Shown in pieces: positions 1-6,778 of a DNA stretch of 10,843 bases. Position 1 is the first letter of the stretch; each line of letters opens with the position of its first letter. This DNA is from CAKOSP01 sp964369625 (GTDB taxonomy: Bacteria > Bacillota_I > Bacilli_A > RF39 > UBA660): assembly GCA_964369625.1 (NCBI GenBank), contig CAYJFC010000027.1, forward strand, positions 1 to 10,843, read 5' to 3'. The notes under the pieces were generated by a model. That model was given only the letters and a program-made list of their open reading frames with translations, was not told the origin of the DNA and made no database searches. Both the position numbers and the translations under genes were made by a program.

Positions 1-1094
1 TCTGCTGGTACATTAAATGTTACATCATAATAATCATCTTCTGTATCAGGTTTTCCGTTTTCATTTCTATCTTCATCAACGATAGCATCGAATTCTAATG
101 TCGGATTTACTAAAGGTATCAAACTACCCTCAGAATAATTTGGATTCCAGTTACCTTTAACAAATACATATTTTTCAATTGCATTTACCATTGGTGCTTC
201 TGGATATACATCATATCCTGGTAATAAATCACTTATTACATATGTAGGTACATTTACAATACTTGAAAATGATCCAAATTCTCCAGCTCTAAATGTGATA
301 TCAACAAGTTCAGTTTCATCTTCTATACCATTATTGTTTTTATCATCAAAATAAGTTGCTGTATATTCTAAAGTTGGATTATCTAGAGGTATTATATTAC
401 CTTCATTATATTCTGGGTTCCAATTATCAAATGCATAATCTGCATCTGCTGTTACAGTTGGCGCTGTAGGATATACATCCACACCTGGTAAAAGTCCTGT
501 AACTTCATTAAACGAAACATTACCGTTTAATCCTTCATTAAAAGTTAAAGTTACTAGTTCCTCATTATCTGGCGTACCATTATTATTAAAATCTTCTGCA
601 TACACTGCGTTTACAGTGAAGTCAGCTAAAACGTTTGTTAAAGCTAATGACCATCCAACGAAAACAAAGTTTTCTCTAGTTGGATTAGCAAAAGGATAAA
701 CCGCTGTTTCTTCAGCTTCTACTACATCAGTAGCAAGTAAAACATCATTATAATCTAAAAAAGTTACAGTATATTCTCTTACATTACATATATACTGAGC
801 TACAAAATCAGATTCATCTTGAATATTTACTAAATCACCTGACCAACCACTAAATTCATATTCACATACTGCATCAGTTGGTCTAGTAGGCGTTGGGCCA
901 CTATATTCAGCATCTTGTCCTTCTACAACAGTTGCTTCTTCTAAAATGGCATCATCGTAATTTCTAAATATAACACTATATTCTTCTAAATTTTCATCTA
1001 AGCCTGTTAGTCCATCTTCAGTTCCTGCAAACGTGAACATAAATAAACCGATGAAAATAAATAAAGCTATAGCTACGACTTTTCTCTTACTCAT
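1..1094 (-). CDS. Secreted multi-repeat surface protein with InlB-type repeats, 3' end outside window (partial)
   Basis: The frame is open from an ATG at 1094 to the left edge, giving 364 residues with no stop. It starts MSKRKVVAIA, followed by a hydrophobic stretch and FTFAGT, a signal peptide with a likely signal peptidase I cut after Ala23 (TFA|G). Residues about 38-101 and 107-165 look like InlB B-repeats (Listeria-Bacteroides/Flg_new family): an YTVTFLDY strand, a proline-threonine-arginine turn and an FVGWS ending. Residues 167-364 hold units of about 90 residues with LLPG-x-DVYP and NWNP motifs, punctuated by Asp/Asn loops of D-x-N-x-NG-x-x-D type at about 168, 250 and 341, which resemble calcium-binding linkers. 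Cysteines are seen only at 77 and 103. The start is set by AGGAGGG at 1102-1108, 7 bases upstream. The role is probably adhesion or surface display; ligand and anchoring are unknown because the C-terminus is missing. Confidence 0.85.
   Translation of the reverse strand, partial: MSKRKVVAIALFIFIGLFMFTFAGTEDGLTGLDENLEEYSVIFRNYDDAILEEATVVEGQDAEYSGPTPTRPTDAVCEYEFSGWSGDLVNIQDESDFVAQYICNVREYTVTFLDYNDVLLATDVVEAEETAVYPFANPTRENFVFVGWSLALTNVLADFTVNAVYAEDFNNNGTPDNEELVTLTFNEGLNGNVSFNEVTGLLPGVDVYPTAPTVTADADYAFDNWNPEYNEGNIIPLDNPTLEYTATYFDDKNNNGIEDETELVDITFRAGEFGSFSSIVNVPTYVISDLLPGYDVYPEAPMVNAIEKYVFVKGNWNPNYSEGSLIPLVNPTLEFDAIVDEDRNENGKPDTEDDYYDVTFNVPA
78..596 (-). repeat. Two complete ~90-residue repeat units inside the InlB-type surface protein
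   Basis: Unit 1 covers about residues 167-248 and unit 2 about 249-339; a third begins at 340 and is cut by the window edge. Shared landmarks are an Asp/Asn loop (FNNNGTPDNEE, DDKNNNGIEDETE, DEDRNENGKPDTED), then LLPG-[VY]-DVYP-[TE]-AP (201 and 290), then NWNP-x-Y-x-EG-x-[IL]-IPL-x-NPTLE (224 and 315). The offset between units is 89-91 residues. The DNA copies have diverged, so this is an old duplication rather than a fresh tandem array. Confidence 0.75.
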
Positions 1095-1181
1095 ATTTTT
1101 TCCCTCCTGTTTTAAACTCCTATAAATACTATATTCATAAACCCAGAATTATTTCTAGTAAATATAGAGTTTATTTTTATC

Positions 1182-1197
1182 ACAAAATTCCTTTTGT
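1182..1197 (-). promoter_or_regulatory. Predicted 5'-end mRNA stem-loop of the InlB-type surface gene
   Basis: On the transcript strand this reads ACAAAA-GGAA-TTTTGT, a perfect 6-bp stem with a 4-base loop. It would start one or two bases after the transcription start predicted from the promoter at 1205-1233 (about 1198). Stem-loops at the extreme 5' end are known to protect some bacterial mRNAs from decay. The stem is AU-rich and short, so this is inference. Confidence 0.35.
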
Positions 1198-1204
1198 TAG
1201 GATT

Positions 1205-1233
1205 AATATATCATAATTCGACAAATTTTACAA
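1205..1233 (-). promoter_or_regulatory. Promoter of the InlB-type surface protein gene
   Basis: Minus strand: -35 TTGTAA (1228-1233), a 17-base spacer, and -10 TATATT (1205-1210) preceded by TGA, an extended -10. It lies just past the lepB terminator and predicts a start near 1198 and a leader of about 104 bases. Confidence 0.6.
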
Positions 1234-1263
1234 TAAAAAAACAAAATCATAAAATTTTGTTTT
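1234..1263 (-). terminator. Intrinsic terminator of lepB
   Basis: Minus strand: ACAAAAT-6-base loop-ATTTTGT, 7 paired bases extended to 10 by flanking A/T, followed by a run of T (A on the plus strand, 1234-1240). The 5' side of the extended stem includes two bases of the lepB stop codon. The stem is nearly all A-T, hence weaker than classic terminators. Confidence 0.65.
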
Positions 1264-1792
1264 ATACTGCTCCCAAACTACTTAAAGGCCATATGGTAAA
1301 TACACATTTACCCATAATATCTTCTATTGGAACTAAACCAAAGTTTCTACTGTCGTAAGAATCACCTCTATTATCTCCTAGTACTAAATACATATCTTCA
1401 GGTATTGTTTCATATTCACCAGGAAGTTCTGATAAATTAAAATCATCGGTAACCATATCAGGATAAATATTTTCTTTAAAAGCTTCACCATTAATATATA
1501 ATTTATTATCTTTATATTCTATTGATTCTCCAGGAAGACCTATAACTCTTTTTATAAGCATTCTAACTCCTTCAGATTCAAGTGCTATTACATCGTTTCT
1601 TTTCACTTCAAAGAAGGTATAATGCATTTTAGATAAAAACATAACTTCTCCATCTTGATGAGTTGGTTCCATTGATGGACCTACTACCTGTGAAAAACTA
1701 ACTACATATAAGGCAAGTACAAATACTATAACTATTACTATTATGTACTTAAAACTATCTCTAAAAAATTCTTGAATATCCCTAAAATCCAT
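1262..1792 (-). CDS. lepB: Signal peptidase I, Gram-positive (SipS-like) type
   Basis: This 176-residue membrane-bound serine protease removes signal peptides from secreted proteins on the outer face of the membrane. One N-terminal membrane anchor spans about residues 16-33. The catalytic serine is Ser40 in VVGPSMEPTH and the general-base lysine is Lys81 in LIKRVIGLPGE. The conserved C-terminal box, GDNR-x2-SYDSRNFGLVP, lies at 139-155. The length matches Bacillus SipS (about 184) and all family boxes are present, so it should be active. The ATG at 1792 has AAGGAG at 1799-1804. It is a single-gene unit with its own promoter and terminator, placed between two secreted proteins that share almost the same signal peptide, so these are likely substrates. 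Whether it is the cell's only signal peptidase cannot be told here. Confidence 0.96.
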   Translation of the reverse strand: MDFRDIQEFFRDSFKYIIVIVIVFVLALYVVSFSQVVGPSMEPTHQDGEVMFLSKMHYTFFEVKRNDVIALESEGVRMLIKRVIGLPGESIEYKDNKLYINGEAFKENIYPDMVTDDFNLSELPGEYETIPEDMYLVLGDNRGDSYDSRNFGLVPIEDIMGKCVFTIWPLSSLGAV

Positions 1793-1819
1793 AATTTTCT
1801 CCTTTTTATTTACAAATAG

Positions 1820-1848
1820 ATTATAGCACCATCTAAAAAAAAAAGCAA
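1820..1848 (-). promoter_or_regulatory. lepB promoter, extended -10
   Basis: Minus strand: -35 TTGCTT (1843-1848), 17-base spacer, -10 TATAAT (1820-1825) preceded by TGC, a perfect -10 with the TGn extension. The -35 is made from the 3' arm and first Ts of the preceding gene's terminator hairpin, so the two elements share DNA. The predicted leader is only about 20 bases. Confidence 0.7.
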
Positions 1849-1865
1849 TCTATGGTAGATTACTT
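1835..1865 (-). terminator. Intrinsic terminator of the Ig-like surface protein gene
   Basis: Minus strand: AAGTAATCTA-CCA-TAGATTGCTT, a 10-bp stem with one G-U pair, followed by T continuing to ten in a row (A at 1835-1844 on plus). It starts 11 bases after the stop codon. Confidence 0.85.
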
Positions 1866-1876
1866 AATTATTTCTA

Positions 1877-4066
1877 TTATTTAACAGTAATAACTTTTAC
1901 TGCTGGCCATCCAGCCTCATCAGTAACTGTATAAGTTACTACATATCCAGTTAATGGAGTTCCTGTTACTGATACATTTACTTTATCAGTAATATCCCCA
2001 TCAACATTATCAATTGCCGTATAAGCAGGAACTTTTACAGTATAAGTTCCTAACCAACCTAAATTAACATACTTATCAATAGTTTGTGTTTCAGATAATG
2101 TAATAACTGGCGCTTCTAAATCAACAACTTGAATTTTAACTGTTCTTGATGATACAGTACCTGTCCAATCTGTTGCAGAAACTACTACATCATAAACACC
2201 AGTTTTATTCATATTAACATTAGAAGTATCAATTGTTACTGAATTTTGAATATCTGTACCATTTAATATTACACCATTAATAAATTCTCTAGCATCTACA
2301 TTAATAGTTGGTAAACTTTTACCTGCTGCAACTACATATGGTATTGAATCAAACAACACTGGTATTCCACCAATTTCAATACCTAAATAAATATCACAAC
2401 CATTAGATCCTACTACATCACAAATTAATTTTTGATGTCTATAGTCATTTGTTAATTTGTGAGATATTTCTGAAACATTACCAGCTTTATCAGTTGCTGT
2501 TACTGTAACAGTATATGTTCCTATTTTGCTTCCATCTAGAGATTCTACTTCACTAGCTTCGCCATAAGGAACAGCATAAGTTATTTTAACATTAGTAGAA
2601 TATTCTGGTTCAAGTCCAGTAACTCTTCCTAAAATATTTTCTTTATTTAAATTAGTAAAGTCATATTGATAATATTCATTTGAATAAACTTTATCCCATG
2701 CAATACTTGGAGCAGTTACATCATATTCAAATTTATAAATTGATTTTCTACCTACGAAGTCATATGTAACTATTTTATTACTTCCTTCTGTAAATAATAA
2801 TTCATCAAATACATAATTTGTAATTAATGATTCACCTAAATCTATTTCATTTCCATTAACAGTAATTTTTGAAATACCTGCATTATCTGTTACTTCTAAT
2901 GATAAATCACTAAATATTTTATTATGTAATGTATTGTCACCAACAAACGATAATTCATTATATTTAGGCCTTTTATTATCCATAAAGAATACATATTCTG
3001 TTTTATTACCAGCTGTATCATATGCTGTTAAAGTATTATAATCATTTAATATAACACCATTTGTAGTTGTATCAACCGTCACTTTTTCTACAGTAGTATT
3101 AAAACCATCTTTTAAAAGAGTTCCATTTAATTCAACATGACTAAGCATATTGCTATCAAATAGTTTGAATCTTACCAAACTATATATATTATAATCTATA
3201 TTTCCTTCAGTTTTATCTTCAATAACAGTAATATTAACTGGAGTCATATCTAAAGTATAATCAACTCTAGTAGTATTTCCAGCTTTATCTGTTGCTATTA
3301 TATAATGTTCTTTTTCTACTGATGAATTTAATTTAACTTTATTATCTTTTGAAGTTAAATCATGAATTACAGTGTTTTTTTCTAAATATGATAAAGCATT
3401 TTCATCTTTAACATTAATTTTCAATTCAACATTATAATATCCACCATCAACAATTGCTAAATTAGTAGCAGTATCATTAATAACTGGTGCTGTGAAATCC
3501 ATTATAAATGTATATGTTATAGAATTTCCATCTTTATCATATGCTGTTAAAGTATTTGTTCCTTCAATTATTCCATTTGTATTTTTATTAAGTGTTAAAC
3601 TTTGTAAAACTGCATCTATATTATCTTCTAAAACATTTCCGTTTAATGTAATATAGTCAAGTTTATCATCATAAAAATTAATTGCTAATATACTATATAT
3701 AGCTTCATTTTTTGTTCCTTTTGAATGAGCTTCACTTACTAAATAAGTAGGATCAACTGGATTAATATGTTCTTCATTATCTTCTTCTTCATCATTGTCA
3801 TTAATTAAATCATCAAATCCATTAACTCCTGGTTGGAATCCTCCACCAACACCTAATAAATCTTCATTATTAACTTGTGGCGCAAATAATAATGTTTCTT
3901 CATTTTCATCATCTAAATCATTTTCATTATTAAGTGAATTATCACCTTCCGCTTCATCTCCTAATAAAATAGGTTCATTAGTACCTAAATCTGTACCCGC
4001 AAATGTAAATGTTGTAAATCCAATTAACAAGAATATTACAATTGCAACAATTTTTCTTTTACTCAT
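1877..4066 (-). CDS. Secreted surface protein with about seven serial Ig-like domains
   Basis: This is a 729-residue extracellular protein. The signal peptide, MSKRKIVAIV through FTFAGT, is likely cut after Ala23. Residues 28-105 form an Asp/Glu/Asn-rich, probably disordered linker with a short glycine patch at 72-80. From about 108 to 729 come beta-sandwich repeats of 80-90 residues of the bacterial Ig-like kind, with recurring endings such as AYDTAGNKTEY, ATDKAGN and MDFTAPVI (near 192, 275, 365, 452, 540, 650). The last one (651-729), with AIDNVDGDITDKV and YTVTDEAG, resembles DUF5011. The only two cysteines, Cys549 and Cys557, lie in an insert between domains five and six and could form a disulfide. 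There is no LPXTG motif or C-terminal membrane anchor, so it is released or held non-covalently. The ATG at 4066 has GGGGAG at 4075-4080 and a perfect promoter upstream. Adhesion is a guess. Confidence 0.9.
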   Translation of the reverse strand: MSKRKIVAIVIFLLIGFTTFTFAGTDLGTNEPILLGDEAEGDNSLNNENDLDDENEETLLFAPQVNNEDLLGVGGGFQPGVNGFDDLINDNDEEEDNEEHINPVDPTYLVSEAHSKGTKNEAIYSILAINFYDDKLDYITLNGNVLEDNIDAVLQSLTLNKNTNGIIEGTNTLTAYDKDGNSITYTFIMDFTAPVINDTATNLAIVDGGYYNVELKINVKDENALSYLEKNTVIHDLTSKDNKVKLNSSVEKEHYIIATDKAGNTTRVDYTLDMTPVNITVIEDKTEGNIDYNIYSLVRFKLFDSNMLSHVELNGTLLKDGFNTTVEKVTVDTTTNGVILNDYNTLTAYDTAGNKTEYVFFMDNKRPKYNELSFVGDNTLHNKIFSDLSLEVTDNAGISKITVNGNEIDLGESLITNYVFDELLFTEGSNKIVTYDFVGRKSIYKFEYDVTAPSIAWDKVYSNEYYQYDFTNLNKENILGRVTGLEPEYSTNVKITYAVPYGEASEVESLDGSKIGTYTVTVTATDKAGNVSEISHKLTNDYRHQKLICDVVGSNGCDIYLGIEIGGIPVLFDSIPYVVAAGKSLPTINVDAREFINGVILNGTDIQNSVTIDTSNVNMNKTGVYDVVVSATDWTGTVSSRTVKIQVVDLEAPVITLSETQTIDKYVNLGWLGTYTVKVPAYTAIDNVDGDITDKVNVSVTGTPLTGYVVTYTVTDEAGWPAVKVITVK

Positions 4067-4095
4067 ATATTTTTCTCCCCTTAAACATGTTATGT

Positions 4096-4117
4096 AATTT
4101 TAAAATAAATTAAAATT
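4096..4117 (-). promoter_or_regulatory. Predicted 5'-end mRNA stem-loop of the Ig-like surface gene
   Basis: Minus strand: AATTTTAA-6-base loop-TTAAAATT, a perfect 8-bp stem made only of A and T. It starts about 3 bases after the transcription start predicted at about 4120. Its place matches the 5' stem-loop of the other surface gene. A stem of A-U pairs only is weak, and such palindromes arise by chance in AT-rich DNA. Confidence 0.35.
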
Positions 4118-4126
4118 CATGATATT

Positions 4127-4155
4127 ATTATATTACAAAATCCACATTTTGTCAA
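4127..4155 (-). promoter_or_regulatory. Perfect consensus sigma-A-type promoter of the Ig-like surface gene
   Basis: Minus strand: TTGACA (4150-4155), exactly 17 bases, TATAAT (4127-4132). Both boxes and the spacing match the housekeeping consensus at every position. The predicted start is near 4120, giving a leader of about 54 bases. It implies strong, largely unregulated transcription, since no obvious operator repeat overlaps it. Confidence 0.9.
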
Positions 4156-4163
4156 ACTCAGGC

Positions 4164-4193
4164 ACAAAAAAAGTAACTTTTTAGTTACTTTTT
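4164..4193 (-). terminator. Intrinsic terminator of deoD, with the stop codon in its loop
   Basis: Minus strand: AAAAAGTAAC-6-base loop-GTTACTTTTT, a 10-bp perfect stem continuing into seven Ts. The 5' arm encodes the last codons of deoD, and the TAA stop (4181-4183) is in the loop. Confidence 0.88.
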
Positions 4194-4918
4194 ATAATTG
4201 ATTCTAAAGCTAGCGTAATCATATCATTAAGTGATTTTTCTCTACCTTCGATTGATAAAACTACATCAGAATATTTAGAATCTACTGCTGTGGCTATAAT
4301 CGATGCCCTTCTTCCCATAGAGTTTGCTATATGTACTATACCAAAACCTTCCATTTCTTCTCCAAGTGGTTTTATTCCTTCAGGCACTCTTTTAAGAGCT
4401 GCCTCAGCATCTACGTAGGGACCAAATACGTCCATTGTCATGATTGTTCCTAAATGCACTTTTTGATTTAAATTAGCAGCTGTATCAACTATTTGTTTAG
4501 TTAAACTTTCACTAGATTTAACTATGCATCCTCGGTAACCATTATATTGATATGCAAAATTAGATTCTGTATATAAATTATTTGCCACTATAATTTCTGG
4601 TATCTCAACAGATGGATCTACAACCCCACATGTACCAAATCTAATAATAGACTCAACATTAAAATAATGAAATAACTCAAACACATATATACCAGCTGAA
4701 GCCATTCCCATACCATGAGCCATAACAGTAACTCTAATTCCTTTATAAGTTCCCGTAAAACCTAACATATTTCTAACGCTAGTTACTTCTTTCGCATCTT
4801 CTAAAAAATTTTGTGCTACGTATTTAGCTCTAAGCGGATCTCCAGGCATTATTACAAGCGGCGCTATATCACTTTTATTATCACATTTTATATGAATCGG
4901 ATTTTCTCCTATAAACAT
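4181..4918 (-). CDS. deoD: Purine nucleoside phosphorylase, DeoD type
   Basis: This 245-residue cytoplasmic enzyme of purine salvage splits purine (deoxy)ribonucleosides with phosphate into free base and (deoxy)ribose-1-phosphate; the family works as a hexamer. Matches to E. coli DeoD (239 residues) are the MPGDPLRAK phosphate loop (24-32; Gly26 and Arg30), Arg49 in SVRNMLGFTGTYKG, His9 near the N-terminus (contacts the neighbouring subunit's site), and Met189-Glu190 in EEMEGFG (ribose binding). Asp213 and Arg226 align with the catalytic Asp204/Arg217 pair. The usual RVGSCG motif is RFGTCG here (93-98), so the phosphate-contacting serine is threonine. The middle (110-180) is divergent. The ATG at 4918 follows AGGAGATGAT (4923-4932). 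It is a single-gene unit; no clear promoter was found in the 68 bases upstream. A related nucleoside phosphorylase specificity is possible. Confidence 0.88.
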   Translation of the reverse strand: MFIGENPIHIKCDNKSDIAPLVIMPGDPLRAKYVAQNFLEDAKEVTSVRNMLGFTGTYKGIRVTVMAHGMGMASAGIYVFELFHYFNVESIIRFGTCGVVDPSVEIPEIIVANNLYTESNFAYQYNGYRGCIVKSSESLTKQIVDTAANLNQKVHLGTIMTMDVFGPYVDAEAALKRVPEGIKPLGEEMEGFGIVHIANSMGRRASIIATAVDSKYSDVVLSIEGREKSLNDMITLALESIIKSN

Positions 4919-4969
4919 TTATATCATCTCCTATTATATATATTATCATAATTTTATATTTTTTCATAT

Positions 4970-4988
4970 AAAAAAAGGCCATAGCCTT
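4970..4988 (-). terminator. Intrinsic terminator of the ABC exporter operon
   Basis: Minus strand: AAGGC-TATG-GCCTT followed by further Ts (A at 4971-4976 on plus). The stem is 5 bp with three G-C pairs and a 4-base loop. Its first base pairs fall in the TAA stop codon (4987-4989). Confidence 0.75.
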
Positions 4989-6777
4989 AATTTTCAAATT
5001 GTGAATTATAAAGATCTGCATAAAAACCATTTTTTGCAAGTAAGTTTTTATGAGAACCTTGCTCTAAGATATTACCATCTTTTAAAACTAATATAATATC
5101 AGCATTTTTTATTGTAGATAATCTGTGAGCAATAATAAATGATGTTTTACCCTCAGTTAATTTATCCATTGCCAGTTGTACAAGTTCTTCAGTTCTTGTA
5201 TCTACATTACTTGTAGCTTCATCAAGAATTAAAAAAGGTGATTTTTTTAGCATTCCTCTAGCTATTGTTAATAATTGCTTTTCACCTGCTGATAAACTTT
5301 CTGCATCAGATAAAACTGTATTATATCCGTTAGGCAATGCTTTTATCAAATGATCTATTCCAACTTTTTCACAAGCATCTTTGACATCTTTTTCAGTAAT
5401 ATTTTTTTGATTATATTTCACGTTATCAATAATTGTACCCTCGAAAAGCCAAGTATCTTGTAATACCATACAAAATAATTCATGTATATTTTCTCTGGTT
5501 AAATTTTTAATATTATGTTTATCAATTATAATATCTCCACTACTGATTTCATAAAACCTCATTAATAAGTTAACTAAAGTTGTTTTACCAGCTCCAGTAG
5601 GTCCTACTATTGCTATTTTTTGACCACTATTTATAGTTGCAGAAAAATCATCAATTATAATCTTTTCTTTGTTGTAACCAAATTTAACATTTTTAAATTC
5701 AATATTACCTTTACAATCTTTTACTAATAATTTTTCTGTTTTATTCTTTTCATTTTCAAGTTCTACTTCGTCTAAAATTTTATATATTCTTTCTGATGCT
5801 GCAGCTATAGATTGAAAAGATGTAAGTGTTTGAGCAATATTAGAAAGTGGTTGTGTAAACAATCTTATATATACCATATATGCAATTATTACACCAATTG
5901 TGATATGTCCTTCAAATGCTAAGTATGCTCCAACTACAGTTACTGCAGTATATCCAAAATTACCAATAAAAATCATTAATGGCATCATAAGCCCCGATAA
6001 AAATTGACTTTTAAGTGCACTATCAAACAATTGATTATTAAATTTATCAAATTTTTTCCCAGCATCATCAACAGCATTGTATGCTTTAACTACATTATGA
6101 GATGAATATATTTCTTCAATATGACCATTTAATTTACCTAATTCATTTTGTTGTTTATTAAAATATTTTTGTGATTTTGATAAAATAATTCCCATTACAG
6201 AAAAACCTATTAACGATGCTAATATTGCTGTTATTGTTAATATTACATTTGTAGAAAACATTGCAATAGTTGTACCTATAAATAAAAATACTGACGATAC
6301 AAAAGGCCCTAAACTTTGATTTAGAGATTGACTTATTACATCTACATCATTAGTAGCAATGGATAATATATCACCCGTTTCATTTTTATCAAAATAACTA
6401 AGTGGTACATTATTAAGTTTATTTGAAATATTTTCTCTTAAATCTTCACAATATTTTTGTGTTACTTTATTAGTTATAAATCCCTGTATTACTGAAAATA
6501 TAAAACTACATGCATATATTATAAAAAGCATAATAGCTATTTTCAATATATAATCTGTATCTATAACACCCATAATTCCTTCTGCTATAGTATCAGTAAT
6601 CTTAGTCAATTGATTTGGACCTATAATTGTTAATATACTTCCTGCTAAAGCGAAAATAGAAGATGCTATCAATGCTATTTTATATTTTGACAAATCTTTA
6701 ATAATTATTTTAATACTCTTTTTTAAATTTTTTGGTTTTTCTGAAGTTTTCATAGCTCCAGGACCATTATTTGACAT
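4987..6777 (-). CDS. ABC exporter half-transporter, catalytic subunit of a heterodimer
   Basis: This 596-residue membrane ATPase has a six-helix transmembrane domain (about 30-330) and a C-terminal nucleotide-binding domain (355-590). It shows Walker A GPTGAGKT (392-399), Q-loop Gln440, a signature of LSAGE instead of LSGGQ (495-499), Walker B FLILDE (515-520) with catalytic Glu520, and switch His551. A complete Walker B/His set with an altered signature is the pattern of the catalytic partner in heterodimeric exporters such as TM287/288, BmrCD and LmrCD. The partner is the gene before it; only one base separates the partner's stop from this ATG. The frame also opens at a TTG at 6792, but GGAGATGAG (6782-6790) lies 4-9 bases before the ATG at 6777, so that start is preferred. 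The substrate is unknown: drugs, lipids or peptides are all possible. Confidence 0.93.
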   Translation of the reverse strand: MSNNGPGAMKTSEKPKNLKKSIKIIIKDLSKYKIALIASSIFALAGSILTIIGPNQLTKITDTIAEGIMGVIDTDYILKIAIMLFIIYACSFIFSVIQGFITNKVTQKYCEDLRENISNKLNNVPLSYFDKNETGDILSIATNDVDVISQSLNQSLGPFVSSVFLFIGTTIAMFSTNVILTITAILASLIGFSVMGIILSKSQKYFNKQQNELGKLNGHIEEIYSSHNVVKAYNAVDDAGKKFDKFNNQLFDSALKSQFLSGLMMPLMIFIGNFGYTAVTVVGAYLAFEGHITIGVIIAYMVYIRLFTQPLSNIAQTLTSFQSIAAASERIYKILDEVELENEKNKTEKLLVKDCKGNIEFKNVKFGYNKEKIIIDDFSATINSGQKIAIVGPTGAGKTTLVNLLMRFYEISSGDIIIDKHNIKNLTRENIHELFCMVLQDTWLFEGTIIDNVKYNQKNITEKDVKDACEKVGIDHLIKALPNGYNTVLSDAESLSAGEKQLLTIARGMLKKSPFLILDEATSNVDTRTEELVQLAMDKLTEGKTSFIIAHRLSTIKNADIILVLKDGNILEQGSHKNLLAKNGFYADLYNSQFEN

Positions 6778-6778
6778 T

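Noticed and set aside
1..1094. Gut-phage or plasmid adhesin, or a pilus island with sortase
   Set aside because: No sortase, LPXTG motif, integrase or phage gene is visible, and flanking genes are ordinary chromosomal functions. The missing 3' end leaves the anchor question open.
1095..1204. Possible riboswitch in the ~104-base leader of the InlB-type gene
   Set aside because: Only a small 5' hairpin is visible. There is no multi-helix core, no conserved aptamer motif and no terminator/antiterminator pair before the start codon.
3795..4097. Plus-strand open frame of 100 codons opposite the 5' part of the Ig-like surface gene
   Set aside because: It is antisense to the Asp/Asn/Glu-rich linker and signal peptide, whose codons read as Ser/Leu/Ile-rich in reverse. 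No ribosome site or protein family is evident.
4919..4969. TATAAT and GATAAT sequences upstream of deoD as a promoter
   Set aside because: The TATAAT abuts the Shine-Dalgarno site and neither box has an acceptable -35 at 16-18 bases. In DNA this AT-rich they are expected by chance.
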